Assembly (NCBI GenBank): GCA_023426365.1
Contig: JAFAAW010000042.1
Span: 1-26,377, forward strand
DNA length: 26,377 nucleotides
Reading direction: 5' to 3'
DNA from: Pseudomonadota bacterium
Lineage (GTDB): Bacteria; Pseudomonadota; Alphaproteobacteria; Rhodospirillales; Magnetospirillaceae
Both the position numbers and the translations under genes were made by a program. Within the stretch, counting starts at the first letter, position 1. Every line of letters starts with the position of its first letter. Under the pieces are notes generated by a model. The model made no database searches. It saw only the letters and a program-made list of their open reading frames with translations, and had not been told where the DNA came from. Positions 7,351 to 14,578 of the stretch are shown here, piece after piece.

Positions 7351-8166
7351 TCACCACAGGCCCAGCCAGCCCGACGACTTCTCTTCCGAGGCCCCGTTCC
7401 TGCTGGTCTTGACCAGGCTGAAAGTGTCCTCGTACCAGTCGCTGCCGGGGAAATTGTGGCCGAGCACGGCGGCGGTGCGCTTGGCTTCCTCGTCCAGGCC
7501 CAGGGTGACGTAGATCTCCACCATGCGGTGCAGCGCCTCGGCCACGTGGGTGGTGGTCTGATAGCTCTCCACCACCACCTTGTAGCGGTTCAGCGCGGCC
7601 AGCCACTGGCTCTTTTCCTGGTAGTAGCGGCCGATGGCCATTTCCTTGCCGGCCAGGTGGTCGCGGGCCAGATCGACCTTGAGGCGGGCGTCCTTGGCAT
7701 AGGTGCTGGCGGGGAAGCGGTCGATCACCTCCTGCAGGCTTTTCATCGCCATTTCGGTCATCTTCTGATCGCGGCGAACGTCGGTGATCTGCTCGTAATA
7801 GCACAGCGCCTTGAGGTAATAGGCGTAGGGGGCGTCCCGGTTGCCGGGGTGCAACTGGATGAAGCGGTCCAACTGGATCAGCGCGTCGTCGTACTTGTTG
7901 CGCTCGTACAGCGCATAGGCCGCCATCAGCTGCGCCTTGGTCGCCCACACCGAATAGGGGTGCTGGCGCTCGACCTCCTCGAAGGCCTTGGCGGCGCGCT
8001 GGTATTCGTTCTTGTCGATGAGGTCCATCGCCTCGTTGTAGAGCTCCTCCACCGGGCGCTCCACATACTCGTCCTTCTTTTCGGAACAGGCGGCCAGAGC
8101 GGCGGCGACAGTCAGGGCCAGCAGGCCAAGACGCGAACGGCGAAGGGCGGAGACGAAAACGGTCAT
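7351..8166 (-). CDS. bamD: outer-membrane assembly lipoprotein BamD (ComL/YfiO)
   Basis: BamD is the essential TPR lipoprotein of the BAM complex that, with BamA, inserts beta-barrel proteins into the outer membrane. The 271-residue product has a signal peptide with a lipobox ending at Cys27 (ALAAC). TPR-like helical pairs follow over about 35-250, including LYNEAMDLIDKNEYQRAAKAF and YAYYLKALCYYEQI, the latter close to the BamD hallmark. The start is ATG 8166, with AAGGA five bases upstream and the signal peptide beginning properly. An in-frame ATG further upstream (8241) would add 25 residues before the signal and is rejected. It is first of a two-gene unit with recN. Confidence 0.93.
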   Translation of the reverse strand: MTVFVSALRRSRLGLLALTVAAALAACSEKKDEYVERPVEELYNEAMDLIDKNEYQRAAKAFEEVERQHPYSVWATKAQLMAAYALYERNKYDDALIQLDRFIQLHPGNRDAPYAYYLKALCYYEQITDVRRDQKMTEMAMKSLQEVIDRFPASTYAKDARLKVDLARDHLAGKEMAIGRYYQEKSQWLAALNRYKVVVESYQTTTHVAEALHRMVEIYVTLGLDEEAKRTAAVLGHNFPGSDWYEDTFSLVKTSRNGASEEKSSGWLGLW

Positions 8167-8205
8167 GAAGATCCTTGGGCCAACGCGGTATCCCTGGTGG
8201 CGGCG

Positions 8206-8234
8206 ACTATACCACGAGCGGGAAGCAGGGGAAG
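8206..8234 (-). promoter_or_regulatory. candidate promoter for bamD-recN
   Basis: On the minus strand, a good -10 hexamer TATAGT (8211-8206) is preceded at 17 bases by a weaker CTTCCC (8234-8229). This would give a leader of about 35 bases before bamD. The strong terminator just upstream (8290-8327) makes a separate promoter here necessary. The rest of 8167-8289 is GC-rich with no further signal seen. Confidence 0.42.
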
Positions 8235-8289
8235 AGGGCAAGGGGTATTCCCCCTTCTCGCGCGGGGGCGGCCCGAAAGGGGGCGGTCC

Positions 8290-8327
8290 AAAGAAAACGC
8301 CCCGCCTTCCGGGGAAGGCGGGGCGTT
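8290..8327 (-). terminator. intrinsic terminator of lpxC
   Basis: Arms at 8296-8310 and 8313-8327 are perfect 15-base inverted repeats separated by GG, so the real loop will be slightly larger. On the minus strand the stem runs into TTTTCTTT (8297-8290). It lies 33 bases after the lpxC stop. This is the clearest Rho-independent terminator in the window and separates lpxC from bamD. Confidence 0.88.
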
Positions 8328-8360
8328 GGATCGTTCACGAGGCCGGTGAAGGCGGGGCGG

Positions 8361-9368
8361 TCAGCCGTTGACCACCAGCGCCTCGCGGGCGGGGGCGGCC
8401 AGGGCGGGCATGCCGCCGGCGGCGGCGGAACCCGGCGCGATGGTGGTGTAGGCCCAGGCGGTCTGGTCGGCGAACAGGGCGCGCAGCAACTGGTTGTTGA
8501 GCGCATGGCCCGAGCGGATGCCGTGGAAGGCGCCGACGATGGGGGCGCCGGCCAGCGACAGGTCGCCCACCGCGTCCAGGATCTTGTGGCGCACGAACTC
8601 GTCGCCGTAGCGCAGGCCGTCGTCGTTCAGCACCTTGGTGCCGGTGCTGTCGATCACCACCGCGTTGTCCAGCGAGCCGCCGCGGGCCAGGCCGTGGGCG
8701 CGCAGCATGGCGACTTCCTGCTCGAAGCCGAAGGTGCGGGCACGGCTGATCTCGGACTTGAAGCTGCCCCGGGACAGGTTGACGAAGAATTCCTGGCGCG
8801 AGATGGCCGCGCTGGCGAAATCGATCTCGAAATGCAGGCTGAAGCCGTTGCCGGGGGTCAGCGACGCCATCTTCTCGCCGTCGGTGACGGTGACGCGCTT
8901 GAGCACGCGGATGGCACGGCGGGGCGCGGCCTGCTCCACGGTGCCGGCGCATTCGATCAGGAACAGGAACGGCGCGGCCGAACCGTCCATCACCGGCACT
9001 TCGGCGCCGTTGATCTCGATCAGGCAGTTGTCGATGCCGGAACCGGCCAGCGCGCTCATCAGGTGTTCGACGGTGCCCACCTGCACGCCGGCATCGTTGA
9101 CCAGGCAGGTGTTCATGCGGGTGTCGCCCACGTTCGACCACAGGGCGGGAACGATGGCGCCGCGGCCGGCGATGTCGGTGCGCTTGAACTGGATGCCGAA
9201 ATCGGCTTCGGCGGGGTGCAGGACCATGGTGACCTTGGCGCCCGAATGCAGGCCGACGCCAGTGCAGCCGATCGAGGTCTTCAGGGTCCGCTGACGAATG
9301 ACGGTGTGTTCGGAAATTTCGGGCGAGGGCTTGAAGGCGGCGACCTTGTCGGACTTGGAGAACTTCAC
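8361..9368 (-). CDS. lpxC: UDP-3-O-acyl-N-acetylglucosamine deacetylase LpxC
   Basis: LpxC is the cytosolic zinc deacetylase that commits UDP-3-O-acyl-GlcNAc to lipid A synthesis. The 335 residues contain all catalytic elements at a constant +23 offset from E. coli: Glu101/His102 (VEHL), His261 and Asp265 (HKILD) as zinc ligands with His102, and the general-acid His288 in SGHALNN. The start is GTG 9368; no ATG occurs before Met48, which lies beyond conserved TLKTSIGCTGVGLHSG. The roughly 23-residue N-terminal extension is therefore either real or reflects a rarer start. The C-terminus (APAREALVVNG) does not resemble the E. coli FtsH degron. A separate terminator follows, and lpxC lies next to ftsZ as in many proteobacteria. 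Confidence 0.95.
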   Translation of the reverse strand: MKFSKSDKVAAFKPSPEISEHTVIRQRTLKTSIGCTGVGLHSGAKVTMVLHPAEADFGIQFKRTDIAGRGAIVPALWSNVGDTRMNTCLVNDAGVQVGTVEHLMSALAGSGIDNCLIEINGAEVPVMDGSAAPFLFLIECAGTVEQAAPRRAIRVLKRVTVTDGEKMASLTPGNGFSLHFEIDFASAAISRQEFFVNLSRGSFKSEISRARTFGFEQEVAMLRAHGLARGGSLDNAVVIDSTGTKVLNDDGLRYGDEFVRHKILDAVGDLSLAGAPIVGAFHGIRSGHALNNQLLRALFADQTAWAYTTIAPGSAAAGGMPALAAPAREALVVNG

Positions 9369-9447
9369 GACTTCACCCCATCCTTACCTCTGGGTGGCGC
9401 AGGCTTCGGCCCGCTTGGCCGTCCCAGGGCCTTGTTTCGATGGTGTT

Positions 9448-9476
9448 GTTCTACCGCCCCACGGACAACCACTCAA
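9448..9476 (-). promoter_or_regulatory. candidate promoter for lpxC
   Basis: Minus-strand TTGAGT (9476-9471) and TAGAAC (9453-9448) are spaced by 17 bases in a relatively AT-rich part of the 240-base ftsZ-lpxC spacer. The leader to the GTG start would be about 70 bases. This position, after the hairpins that follow ftsZ, fits independent expression of lpxC. Confidence 0.42.
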
Positions 9477-9510
9477 ATCAATCATTGTTTCGCTTTGTTA
9501 CACCGCAGCA

Positions 9511-9568
9511 TTGGGCCAAAGCCCAAGGAAAGTGCGGGGTCCGGCCGGCCGTGGCAGGGCCGGACCCC
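9511..9568 (-). terminator. double hairpin downstream of ftsZ
   Basis: Two inverted repeats follow the ftsZ stop. The first, an 11-base perfect stem (9536-9546 with 9558-9568, loop 11), is strong. The second, a 6-base stem TTGGGC/GCCCAA (9511-9516 and 9521-9526, 4-base loop), lies just beyond it in the direction of transcription. The spacing sequence is only mildly T-rich, so this is a probable but imperfect end of the dcw transcript. Confidence 0.5.
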
Positions 9569-9609
9569 AAGTTGGAAATCAGCGCGGCGTATCCGTCTTC
9601 ACGGGCGCG

Positions 9610-11316
9610 TCAGTTGGCCTGACGACGCAGGAAGGCGGGGATGTCCAGGTCCTCGGAGGCACGGCTGACCGTGGGTTCGCCACGGGGCGCCATGCGCGGC
9701 TGCGACGGCTGCGGGGCCGGGGCGGCCGGCTGGGCCGGTTCGTGGGCCTGGGCCTGCTGGGCGTGGCGGGCCGGACGGCGCAGCAGGTCGAACAGACCGC
9801 CCATGCGGCGCGGCTCCGGCTCGGGCTGGCGCACCTGCGGGGCCTGGCGCACCTGCTCGGCCTCGGTGATGTCGGCCACGGCGCGCGACAGCGACGCCAT
9901 GTCCGGCTGGGCCGAACGGGGCGGCATGGCGGGCTGCTGGGCGCGCGGGGTCATGTCCGGCTCGGTGCGGAAGGTCGGCTCGCGGTGGCCCGGCTCGTCC
10001 TCGATGCCCAGCCCGGCGGCCGGACGGGCCATGGTCGGCTCCATGCGGACGTCGGACCGCTCCATGCGCGGCTCGGGGCGCTCCAGGCGGTGCTCTACAC
10101 GGGCGGCCGGCTGCTCGGCCGGTTCGTCCAGGGCGGGCAGCACCGGCGCGGTCTTGACCTGCGCGGCGGCGGCCATGCCGGCCAGCGGGGCGGTGGCGGT
10201 GCGGGCCACGGCCTCCATGGCCGGGGCGGCCTGCGAGGTCACCACGGTGGGGCGGAACGTCGGCTGGGCGGCGGCCGGGGCGGTGCGGATCTGGGCCGGG
10301 GCCGGCTGGGTGGTGGCCAGGCTGATCACCGTCGGCTTGGGCTGGGCGGCCGCTTCCGAGGCGATGCCGGTGGCGACCACGGACACGCGCATCTTGCCGT
10401 TCAGCTTTTCGTCGAAGGTCGAGCCGAAGATGATGTTGGCGTCCGAGTCGACCTCGTCGCGGATGCGGTTGGCGGCCTCGTCCACCTCGAACAGGGTCAT
10501 GTCCATGCCGCCGGTGATGTTGATCAGCACCCCCTTGGCGCCCTTCATGCTGGCGTCGTCCAGCAGCGGGTTGCTGATGGCGGCCTCGGCGGCGGCGATG
10601 GCGCGCTTTTCGCCCTCGGCCTCGCCGGTGCCCATCATGGCCTTGCCCATCTCGCTCATCACCGTGCGGATGTCGGCGAAATCCAGGTTGATCAGGCCGG
10701 GCATCACCATCAGGTCGGTGACGCCGCGCACGCCCGAATACAGCACGTCGTCGGCCATCTTGAAGGCGTCGGCGAAGGTGGTGCGCTCGGTGGCGACGCG
10801 GAACAGGTTCTGGTTGGGGATGATCAGCAGGGTATCGACGTACTGCGACAGCTCCTCGATGGCGCCCTCGGCGGTGCGCATGCGGTGCGCGCCCTCGAAG
10901 TGGAAGGGCTTGGTCACCACGCCTACGGTCAGGATGCCCTGGTCGCGGGCGGCGCGGGCGATCACCGGGGCTGCGCCCGAGCCGGTGCCGCCGCCCATGC
11001 CGGCGGTGATGAACACCATGTTGGCGCCACCGATCTGGGCGACGATCTCTTCCAGGCTTTCCTCGGCGGCGGCGCGGCCGATGTCGGGGCGCGAACCGGC
11101 GCCCAGCCCTTGGGTCACCACGGTGCCAAGCTGCACCCGGCGCTCGGTGCGCGACTGGGTGATGGCCTGGGCGTCGGTGTTGGCGACGATGAATTCCACG
11201 CCCTCGAGCTTCGACGCGATCATGTTGTTGACCGCGTTGCCGCCGGCGCCGCCGACGCCGATGACGGTGATCTTGGGCTTCAGTTCAGCGGGCGAACCCG
11301 GAAGAAAGTTGAGCAT
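9610..11316 (-). CDS. ftsZ: cell division GTPase FtsZ with long C-terminal linker
   Basis: FtsZ is the tubulin-like GTPase that polymerises into the mid-cell ring. The core (about 14-320) has GVGGAGGNAVN at 20-30, the tubulin signature GGGTGSG at 108-114 (Ser at the position usually Thr in FtsZ), and the catalytic T7 loop NLDFAD at 210-215. An unusually long linker (about 321-554) is rich in Ala, Pro, Gln and Arg. It contains Arg-Met/Leu-Glu repeats near 412-440 and a short hydrophobic helix-like motif MGGLFDLLRRP late in the linker. The conserved C-terminal peptide DLDIPAFLRRQAN, which binds FtsA and other partners, ends the 568-residue protein. ATG 11316 has GGAGG eight bases upstream. It is the last gene of the cluster, 69 bases after ftsA. 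Confidence 0.97.
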   Translation of the reverse strand: MLNFLPGSPAELKPKITVIGVGGAGGNAVNNMIASKLEGVEFIVANTDAQAITQSRTERRVQLGTVVTQGLGAGSRPDIGRAAAEESLEEIVAQIGGANMVFITAGMGGGTGSGAAPVIARAARDQGILTVGVVTKPFHFEGAHRMRTAEGAIEELSQYVDTLLIIPNQNLFRVATERTTFADAFKMADDVLYSGVRGVTDLMVMPGLINLDFADIRTVMSEMGKAMMGTGEAEGEKRAIAAAEAAISNPLLDDASMKGAKGVLINITGGMDMTLFEVDEAANRIRDEVDSDANIIFGSTFDEKLNGKMRVSVVATGIASEAAAQPKPTVISLATTQPAPAQIRTAPAAAQPTFRPTVVTSQAAPAMEAVARTATAPLAGMAAAAQVKTAPVLPALDEPAEQPAARVEHRLERPEPRMERSDVRMEPTMARPAAGLGIEDEPGHREPTFRTEPDMTPRAQQPAMPPRSAQPDMASLSRAVADITEAEQVRQAPQVRQPEPEPRRMGGLFDLLRRPARHAQQAQAHEPAQPAAPAPQPSQPRMAPRGEPTVSRASEDLDIPAFLRRQAN

Positions 11317-11385
11317 TGTGTACCCTCCGCGCTGTGGGCCGTTTCTTGTTGCGGCCGATGATGGAGTAGTCCGTTGTTTTTATTG
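11317..11385 (-). promoter_or_regulatory. AT-rich ftsA-ftsZ spacer, possible extra ftsZ promoter
   Basis: This 69-base spacer is one of only two sizeable gaps in the cluster. With the end of ftsA it forms a conspicuously AT-rich patch (about 11370-11400) in otherwise very GC-rich DNA. On the minus strand, TTAACA matches a -35 hexamer at five of six bases, but the expected -10 position is poor. It contains one TTAA half-site but no full CtrA box (TTAA-N7-TTAA). A dedicated ftsZ promoter is plausible, not shown. Confidence 0.3.
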
Positions 11386-12624
11386 TTAAAAATTACTCTT
11401 TAGCCAGCTTCCCAGCTTTCCCAGCCGCGAGCCGCCGCCCTCGCCGGCGCTGGCGCGCTTGCCCCGGCCCGAGGGCGGGGTGTGCGCCAGCGCATAGCGG
11501 ATCAGGCCGCCGCAGGTGGAAAAAGCCGGACCACCCGTGGCTTCTGGCAGTCCTTGGAACCCCACAGGGCGGCCCAGCCGCACCTGCTTGTCGAGAACCA
11601 GTCCGGCAAGGTCGCGCACGCCCTGCATCTGGCTGGCGCCGCCGGTCAGCACCACGCGGCGCCCGGCCAGCTTGTCGAAGCCGCCTTGCTCCAGGTGCGA
11701 GCGCACCAGTTCGAAGGTTTCCTCCAGCCGGGGCTGGATGATCTGGATCAGCATGGAGCGCGGCACCTGGTTCGAGGCGCCGTCCTCGTCCTCGCCCACC
11801 AGCGGGACCTTCAGCATCTCGCGGTCGTCGGCCGGCGACGGGATGGCGCTGCCGTACAGCGTCTTCATGCGCTCGGCGTAGGAGAGCGGCGTGGACAGGC
11901 CGCGGGCGATGTCGTTGGTGACGTGATGGCCGCCGACCGGAATGACGTCGGTGTGCACCAGTTGGCCGGCCAGGAACACCGCCAGCGAGGTGGTGCCGCC
12001 GCCCATGTCGATGCAGGTGACGCCCAATTCCTTTTCGTCGTCCACCAGGCAGGCCAGGCCCGAGGCATAGGGGCTGACCACGCGCGCCTCGATGTCCAGG
12101 TGGCAGCGGTGGACCACGGTCTGCAGGTTGCGCACCGGGCCGACCCCGGCCGAAATGACGTGGATGGCGACGCCCAGGCGTTCGCCATACATGCCGCGCG
12201 GGTCCTTGATCCCCTCGTTGCCGTCGATGGTGTAATCCACCGGGATGGCGTGGATCAGCTCGCGGTCGGCGCTTTCGTGGTGGGCGCGGCCGTGGTCCAG
12301 CATGCGGCGGATGTCGGCCTCGTTGACGGCGTGGCCGTTCATCGACACCTCGACCTTGACGTTGGCCGACAGCGGCGCGCCGCCGGAAACGTTGACCACC
12401 ACCGCCTTGATGCGTTCGCCGGCCATGTCCTCGGCGGCCTCGACCGACGCGCGGATGGAGTGTTCCAGCTCCTCCATGTCCACCACGGCGCCGCCGCGCA
12501 TGCCGCGCGCCACCTGATGGCCGATGCCGACGATGCGGGGCGTGCCATCGTCCTGGACGCGCGCGATGAAGCAGCACACCTTGGTGCTGCCCACGTCCAG
12601 CGCGGCGATCAGTCCGTTACGCAT
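11386..12624 (-). CDS. ftsA: cell division protein FtsA
   Basis: FtsA is the actin-like ATPase that tethers FtsZ filaments to the inner membrane and activates septal synthesis. The 412 residues show the phosphate-1 loop ALDVGSTKVCCFIA near 8-21, the 1C domain after about 85, the phosphate-2 motif CIDMGGGTTSLAVF in the middle, and the adenosine motif VVLTGGASQMQGV late. The C-terminal amphipathic helix SRLGKLGSWLKSNF (399-412) is the membrane-targeting sequence, preceded by a Gly/Ser/Lys-rich flexible linker. ATG 12624 has GAGGGGA immediately upstream. The gene follows ftsQ after 89 bases containing a hairpin and precedes ftsZ. Confidence 0.97.
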   Translation of the reverse strand: MRNGLIAALDVGSTKVCCFIARVQDDGTPRIVGIGHQVARGMRGGAVVDMEELEHSIRASVEAAEDMAGERIKAVVVNVSGGAPLSANVKVEVSMNGHAVNEADIRRMLDHGRAHHESADRELIHAIPVDYTIDGNEGIKDPRGMYGERLGVAIHVISAGVGPVRNLQTVVHRCHLDIEARVVSPYASGLACLVDDEKELGVTCIDMGGGTTSLAVFLAGQLVHTDVIPVGGHHVTNDIARGLSTPLSYAERMKTLYGSAIPSPADDREMLKVPLVGEDEDGASNQVPRSMLIQIIQPRLEETFELVRSHLEQGGFDKLAGRRVVLTGGASQMQGVRDLAGLVLDKQVRLGRPVGFQGLPEATGGPAFSTCGGLIRYALAHTPPSGRGKRASAGEGGGSRLGKLGSWLKSNF

Positions 12625-12680
12625 TCCCCTCGATCCCCCTGTGGCGGCGCCGCTGCGCCGCGTTGCGACAATTCATCCCT

Positions 12681-12709
12681 GACGCCGGTGGCGCCGTTCA
12701 ACCGGCGTC
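12681..12709 (-). other. hairpin in the ftsQ-ftsA spacer
   Basis: A perfect 9-base stem (GACGCCGGT at 12681-12689 with ACCGGCGTC at 12701-12709, loop of 11) begins four bases after the ftsQ stop. No T-run follows, so it is not a classical terminator. It may stabilise or partially attenuate the transcript. A smaller GC dyad (CGGCGC-CGCT-GCGCCG) lies nearer to ftsA. Confidence 0.45.
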
Positions 12710-12713
12710 CGTG

Positions 12714-13679
12714 TCAGGCGCCGTTATCCTTGCGCCGTTCGGCCGCGCTGGTCGGGCGCTCGGTCTTGAGCACCATGCGGTCGGGCGTGCGCAGATCGAT
12801 CATGCTGACCTGACGGTTGGTCACTCCCTTGGTCTTTTCCAACTGGGCCAGCCGGTGCCAGGCGTCCTGGGCGCCGTCTTCCGGCAGCCGCACCTCAAGC
12901 CCGTGCTGGGGGTCGTCCAGCATCAGGTTCCAGCGGCGGTTGGCGACGCGGATTGCCGCCTTGACGCGGACGGCCAGCTCGGGTTCGGCGGCCAGCATGG
13001 TCAGCAATTCGTCGGCGCGCACGCCGGCGCCGTCGCCCACCACCAGCGGCAGATCCTCGTAGCCGGCGATGGAGCCGGGGATCATGTGGCCCTCGCGGTC
13101 CACCAGGGTGTGGGCGCCGTTGTTCTGCCAGATGGCGACCGGAGTGCGCTCGACGATGGCCAGGTGCAGCGCGCCGGGCAGGCGGCGCTCGACGGCGGCC
13201 ACCTTCACCGAGGGGATGGCCTCGAGCCGGTCCTTCACCAGGTCCAAATCCAGCGCCAGGATGGGCGCGCCGTGGCGCAGGCCGATGGCGGCGGCGATCT
13301 CGTCCATGCCGGTGCGGCCGCGCCCCGAGATGGTGACCTCCTCGATGCGGAAGCCGGCCTGGGCGGTCATGTTCAGCATGCCGGCCACGGCGTCGTGGGT
13401 GGTCCGCTGGACGATGCCGGAATGCCACAGCACGGCGCCGCCCACCACCAGCGCGGTCACGGCGACGCCGCCGGTCGCCAGCTTCTGCAGCGCCGACAGC
13501 CGCAGGCGCGGCAGCTTGCGCTTGATCTTGCCCTTGCTCTTGGCCATGCGCGGACGCGGCTCGCCCGCCGCGCGCGGGTCGGCGGCCGGGCGCGCATGCT
13601 TGCGGTGCACCGCATGGCCCGACGAGGCGATGCGGTCATCGGCGGTGACGACGATGTCGCTGCTGTTCAGGCGTCGCAT
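12714..13679 (-). CDS. ftsQ: cell division protein FtsQ
   Basis: FtsQ is a single-span divisome protein that links early and late division proteins, with FtsB and FtsL in the periplasm. The 321 residues comprise a long, very basic cytoplasmic tail (about 1-65; Lys/Arg cluster at 47-60), a membrane span at about 66-86, a POTRA domain (about 110-180: FRIEEVTISGR to ERTPVAIWQ), and the FtsQ beta domain (LVDREGHMI onward, ending near 310). ATG 13679 has GGAG eight bases upstream and overlaps the ddl stop by 13 bases. An internal Met45 (MAKSKGK) would give a tail closer to typical length but lacks a good ribosome site. Confidence 0.94.
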   Translation of the reverse strand: MRRLNSSDIVVTADDRIASSGHAVHRKHARPAADPRAAGEPRPRMAKSKGKIKRKLPRLRLSALQKLATGGVAVTALVVGGAVLWHSGIVQRTTHDAVAGMLNMTAQAGFRIEEVTISGRGRTGMDEIAAAIGLRHGAPILALDLDLVKDRLEAIPSVKVAAVERRLPGALHLAIVERTPVAIWQNNGAHTLVDREGHMIPGSIAGYEDLPLVVGDGAGVRADELLTMLAAEPELAVRVKAAIRVANRRWNLMLDDPQHGLEVRLPEDGAQDAWHRLAQLEKTKGVTNRQVSMIDLRTPDRMVLKTERPTSAAERRKDNGA

Positions 13680-14578
13680 CTGGCGTTCTCCACCATCCAG
13701 CGCACCAGCTCGGGGAAGCTGATGCCCACCTGTCCGGCGATGTCGGGCACCAGCGAGGTGGCCGTCATGCCGGGCTGGGTATTGACCTCCAGCACCACCA
13801 GCCGGGGCTTTTCGCCCGGGCGGGTGTCGTCGTAGCGCAGGTCGGCGCGCGACACGCCCCGGCAGCCCAGCACCCGATGGGCGGCCAGCGCCAGCCGGCC
13901 GGCCTCGTCGTAATCGGCCTGGGGAATGGGGGCGGGGAAGATGTGGCGCGAGCCGCCGGGGGCGTACTTGGCCTCGTAATCGTACCAGCCGCGGTCCGAG
14001 GTGATTTCCAGCACGCCCAGCGCGCGGTCGCCCATCACGGCGGCGGTCAGCTCGCGGCCGGGGATGAATTCCTCGACCAGCACCTCGTCGGAATCGAACG
14101 GCCAGTCGGCGAGCGGGTCGCGGTTGTCGCCCTCGTGCAGGATGTAGACGCCGACCGAGGAGCCTTCGTTCAGCGGCTTGACCACGTGCGGGCGCGGGAT
14201 GGTGGTGGCCTGGCCCTTCCGCACCACCTCGCCCCGGGCCACCGGGATGCCGGCCTGTTCGAACAGGCGGCGGGCGAACGCCTTGTCCATGGCGGCGGCC
14301 GAGGCCAGCAGGCCGGAATGGGTATAGGGGATGCCCAGCAGGTTCAGCACGCCCTGGATGCAGCCGTCCTCGCCGAAGCGGCCGTGCAGCGCGTTGAACA
14401 CCACGTCGGGCTTGCTTGCCGCCAGCTCGCGCACCAGATCGCCCGGGTCGCGGCCCACGTCCAGCACGGTCACCGCATAGCCCGCCTCGCCCAACGCCTT
14501 GGCGGCGGCCTTGCCGGAGTTCAGCGACACCTCGCGCTCGGTCGAGGCCCCGCCCATCAGAACCGTCACGCGCTTCAT
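13667..14578 (-). CDS. ddl: D-alanine--D-alanine ligase
   Basis: This cytosolic ATP-grasp enzyme makes the D-Ala-D-Ala dipeptide that MurF adds to the peptidoglycan precursor. The 303 residues match DdlB length. Visible residues are Glu15 in ASTEREVSLNSG, His65 in NALHGRFGEDG, the EGSSVGV loop at 138-144, YDYEAKY (Tyr rather than Phe, typical of dipeptide rather than depsipeptide ligases) and the metal-binding ENTQPGMT-like end (VLEVNTQPGMT). ATG 14578 overlaps the murB stop as ATGA and has GGGAG eight bases upstream; a longer in-frame reading back to 14965 runs through murB out of its frame and is rejected. The 3' end overlaps ftsQ. Confidence 0.96.
   Translation of the reverse strand: MKRVTVLMGGASTEREVSLNSGKAAAKALGEAGYAVTVLDVGRDPGDLVRELAASKPDVVFNALHGRFGEDGCIQGVLNLLGIPYTHSGLLASAAAMDKAFARRLFEQAGIPVARGEVVRKGQATTIPRPHVVKPLNEGSSVGVYILHEGDNRDPLADWPFDSDEVLVEEFIPGRELTAAVMGDRALGVLEITSDRGWYDYEAKYAPGGSRHIFPAPIPQADYDEAGRLALAAHRVLGCRGVSRADLRYDDTRPGEKPRLVVLEVNTQPGMTATSLVPDIAGQVGISFPELVRWMVENARCDA

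Noticed and set aside
8240..8285. C-run and G-run dyad upstream of bamD (CCCCCTT ... AAGGGGG).
   Set aside because: The stem is short with a loop of about 20 bases and lies next to a much better terminator; likely chance in GC-rich DNA.
9298..11361. 687-codon plus-strand frame opposite ftsZ.
   Set aside because: It reads antisense to ftsZ and lpxC, is Gly/His/Arg-rich without domains, and is explained by third-position GC bias.
11352..11400. Possible CtrA binding site before ftsZ.
   Set aside because: Only one TTAA half is present; the second half at seven bases is missing on either strand.
11482..12813. 443-codon plus-strand frame opposite ftsA.
   Set aside because: Antisense shadow of ftsA; no ribosome site or motif.
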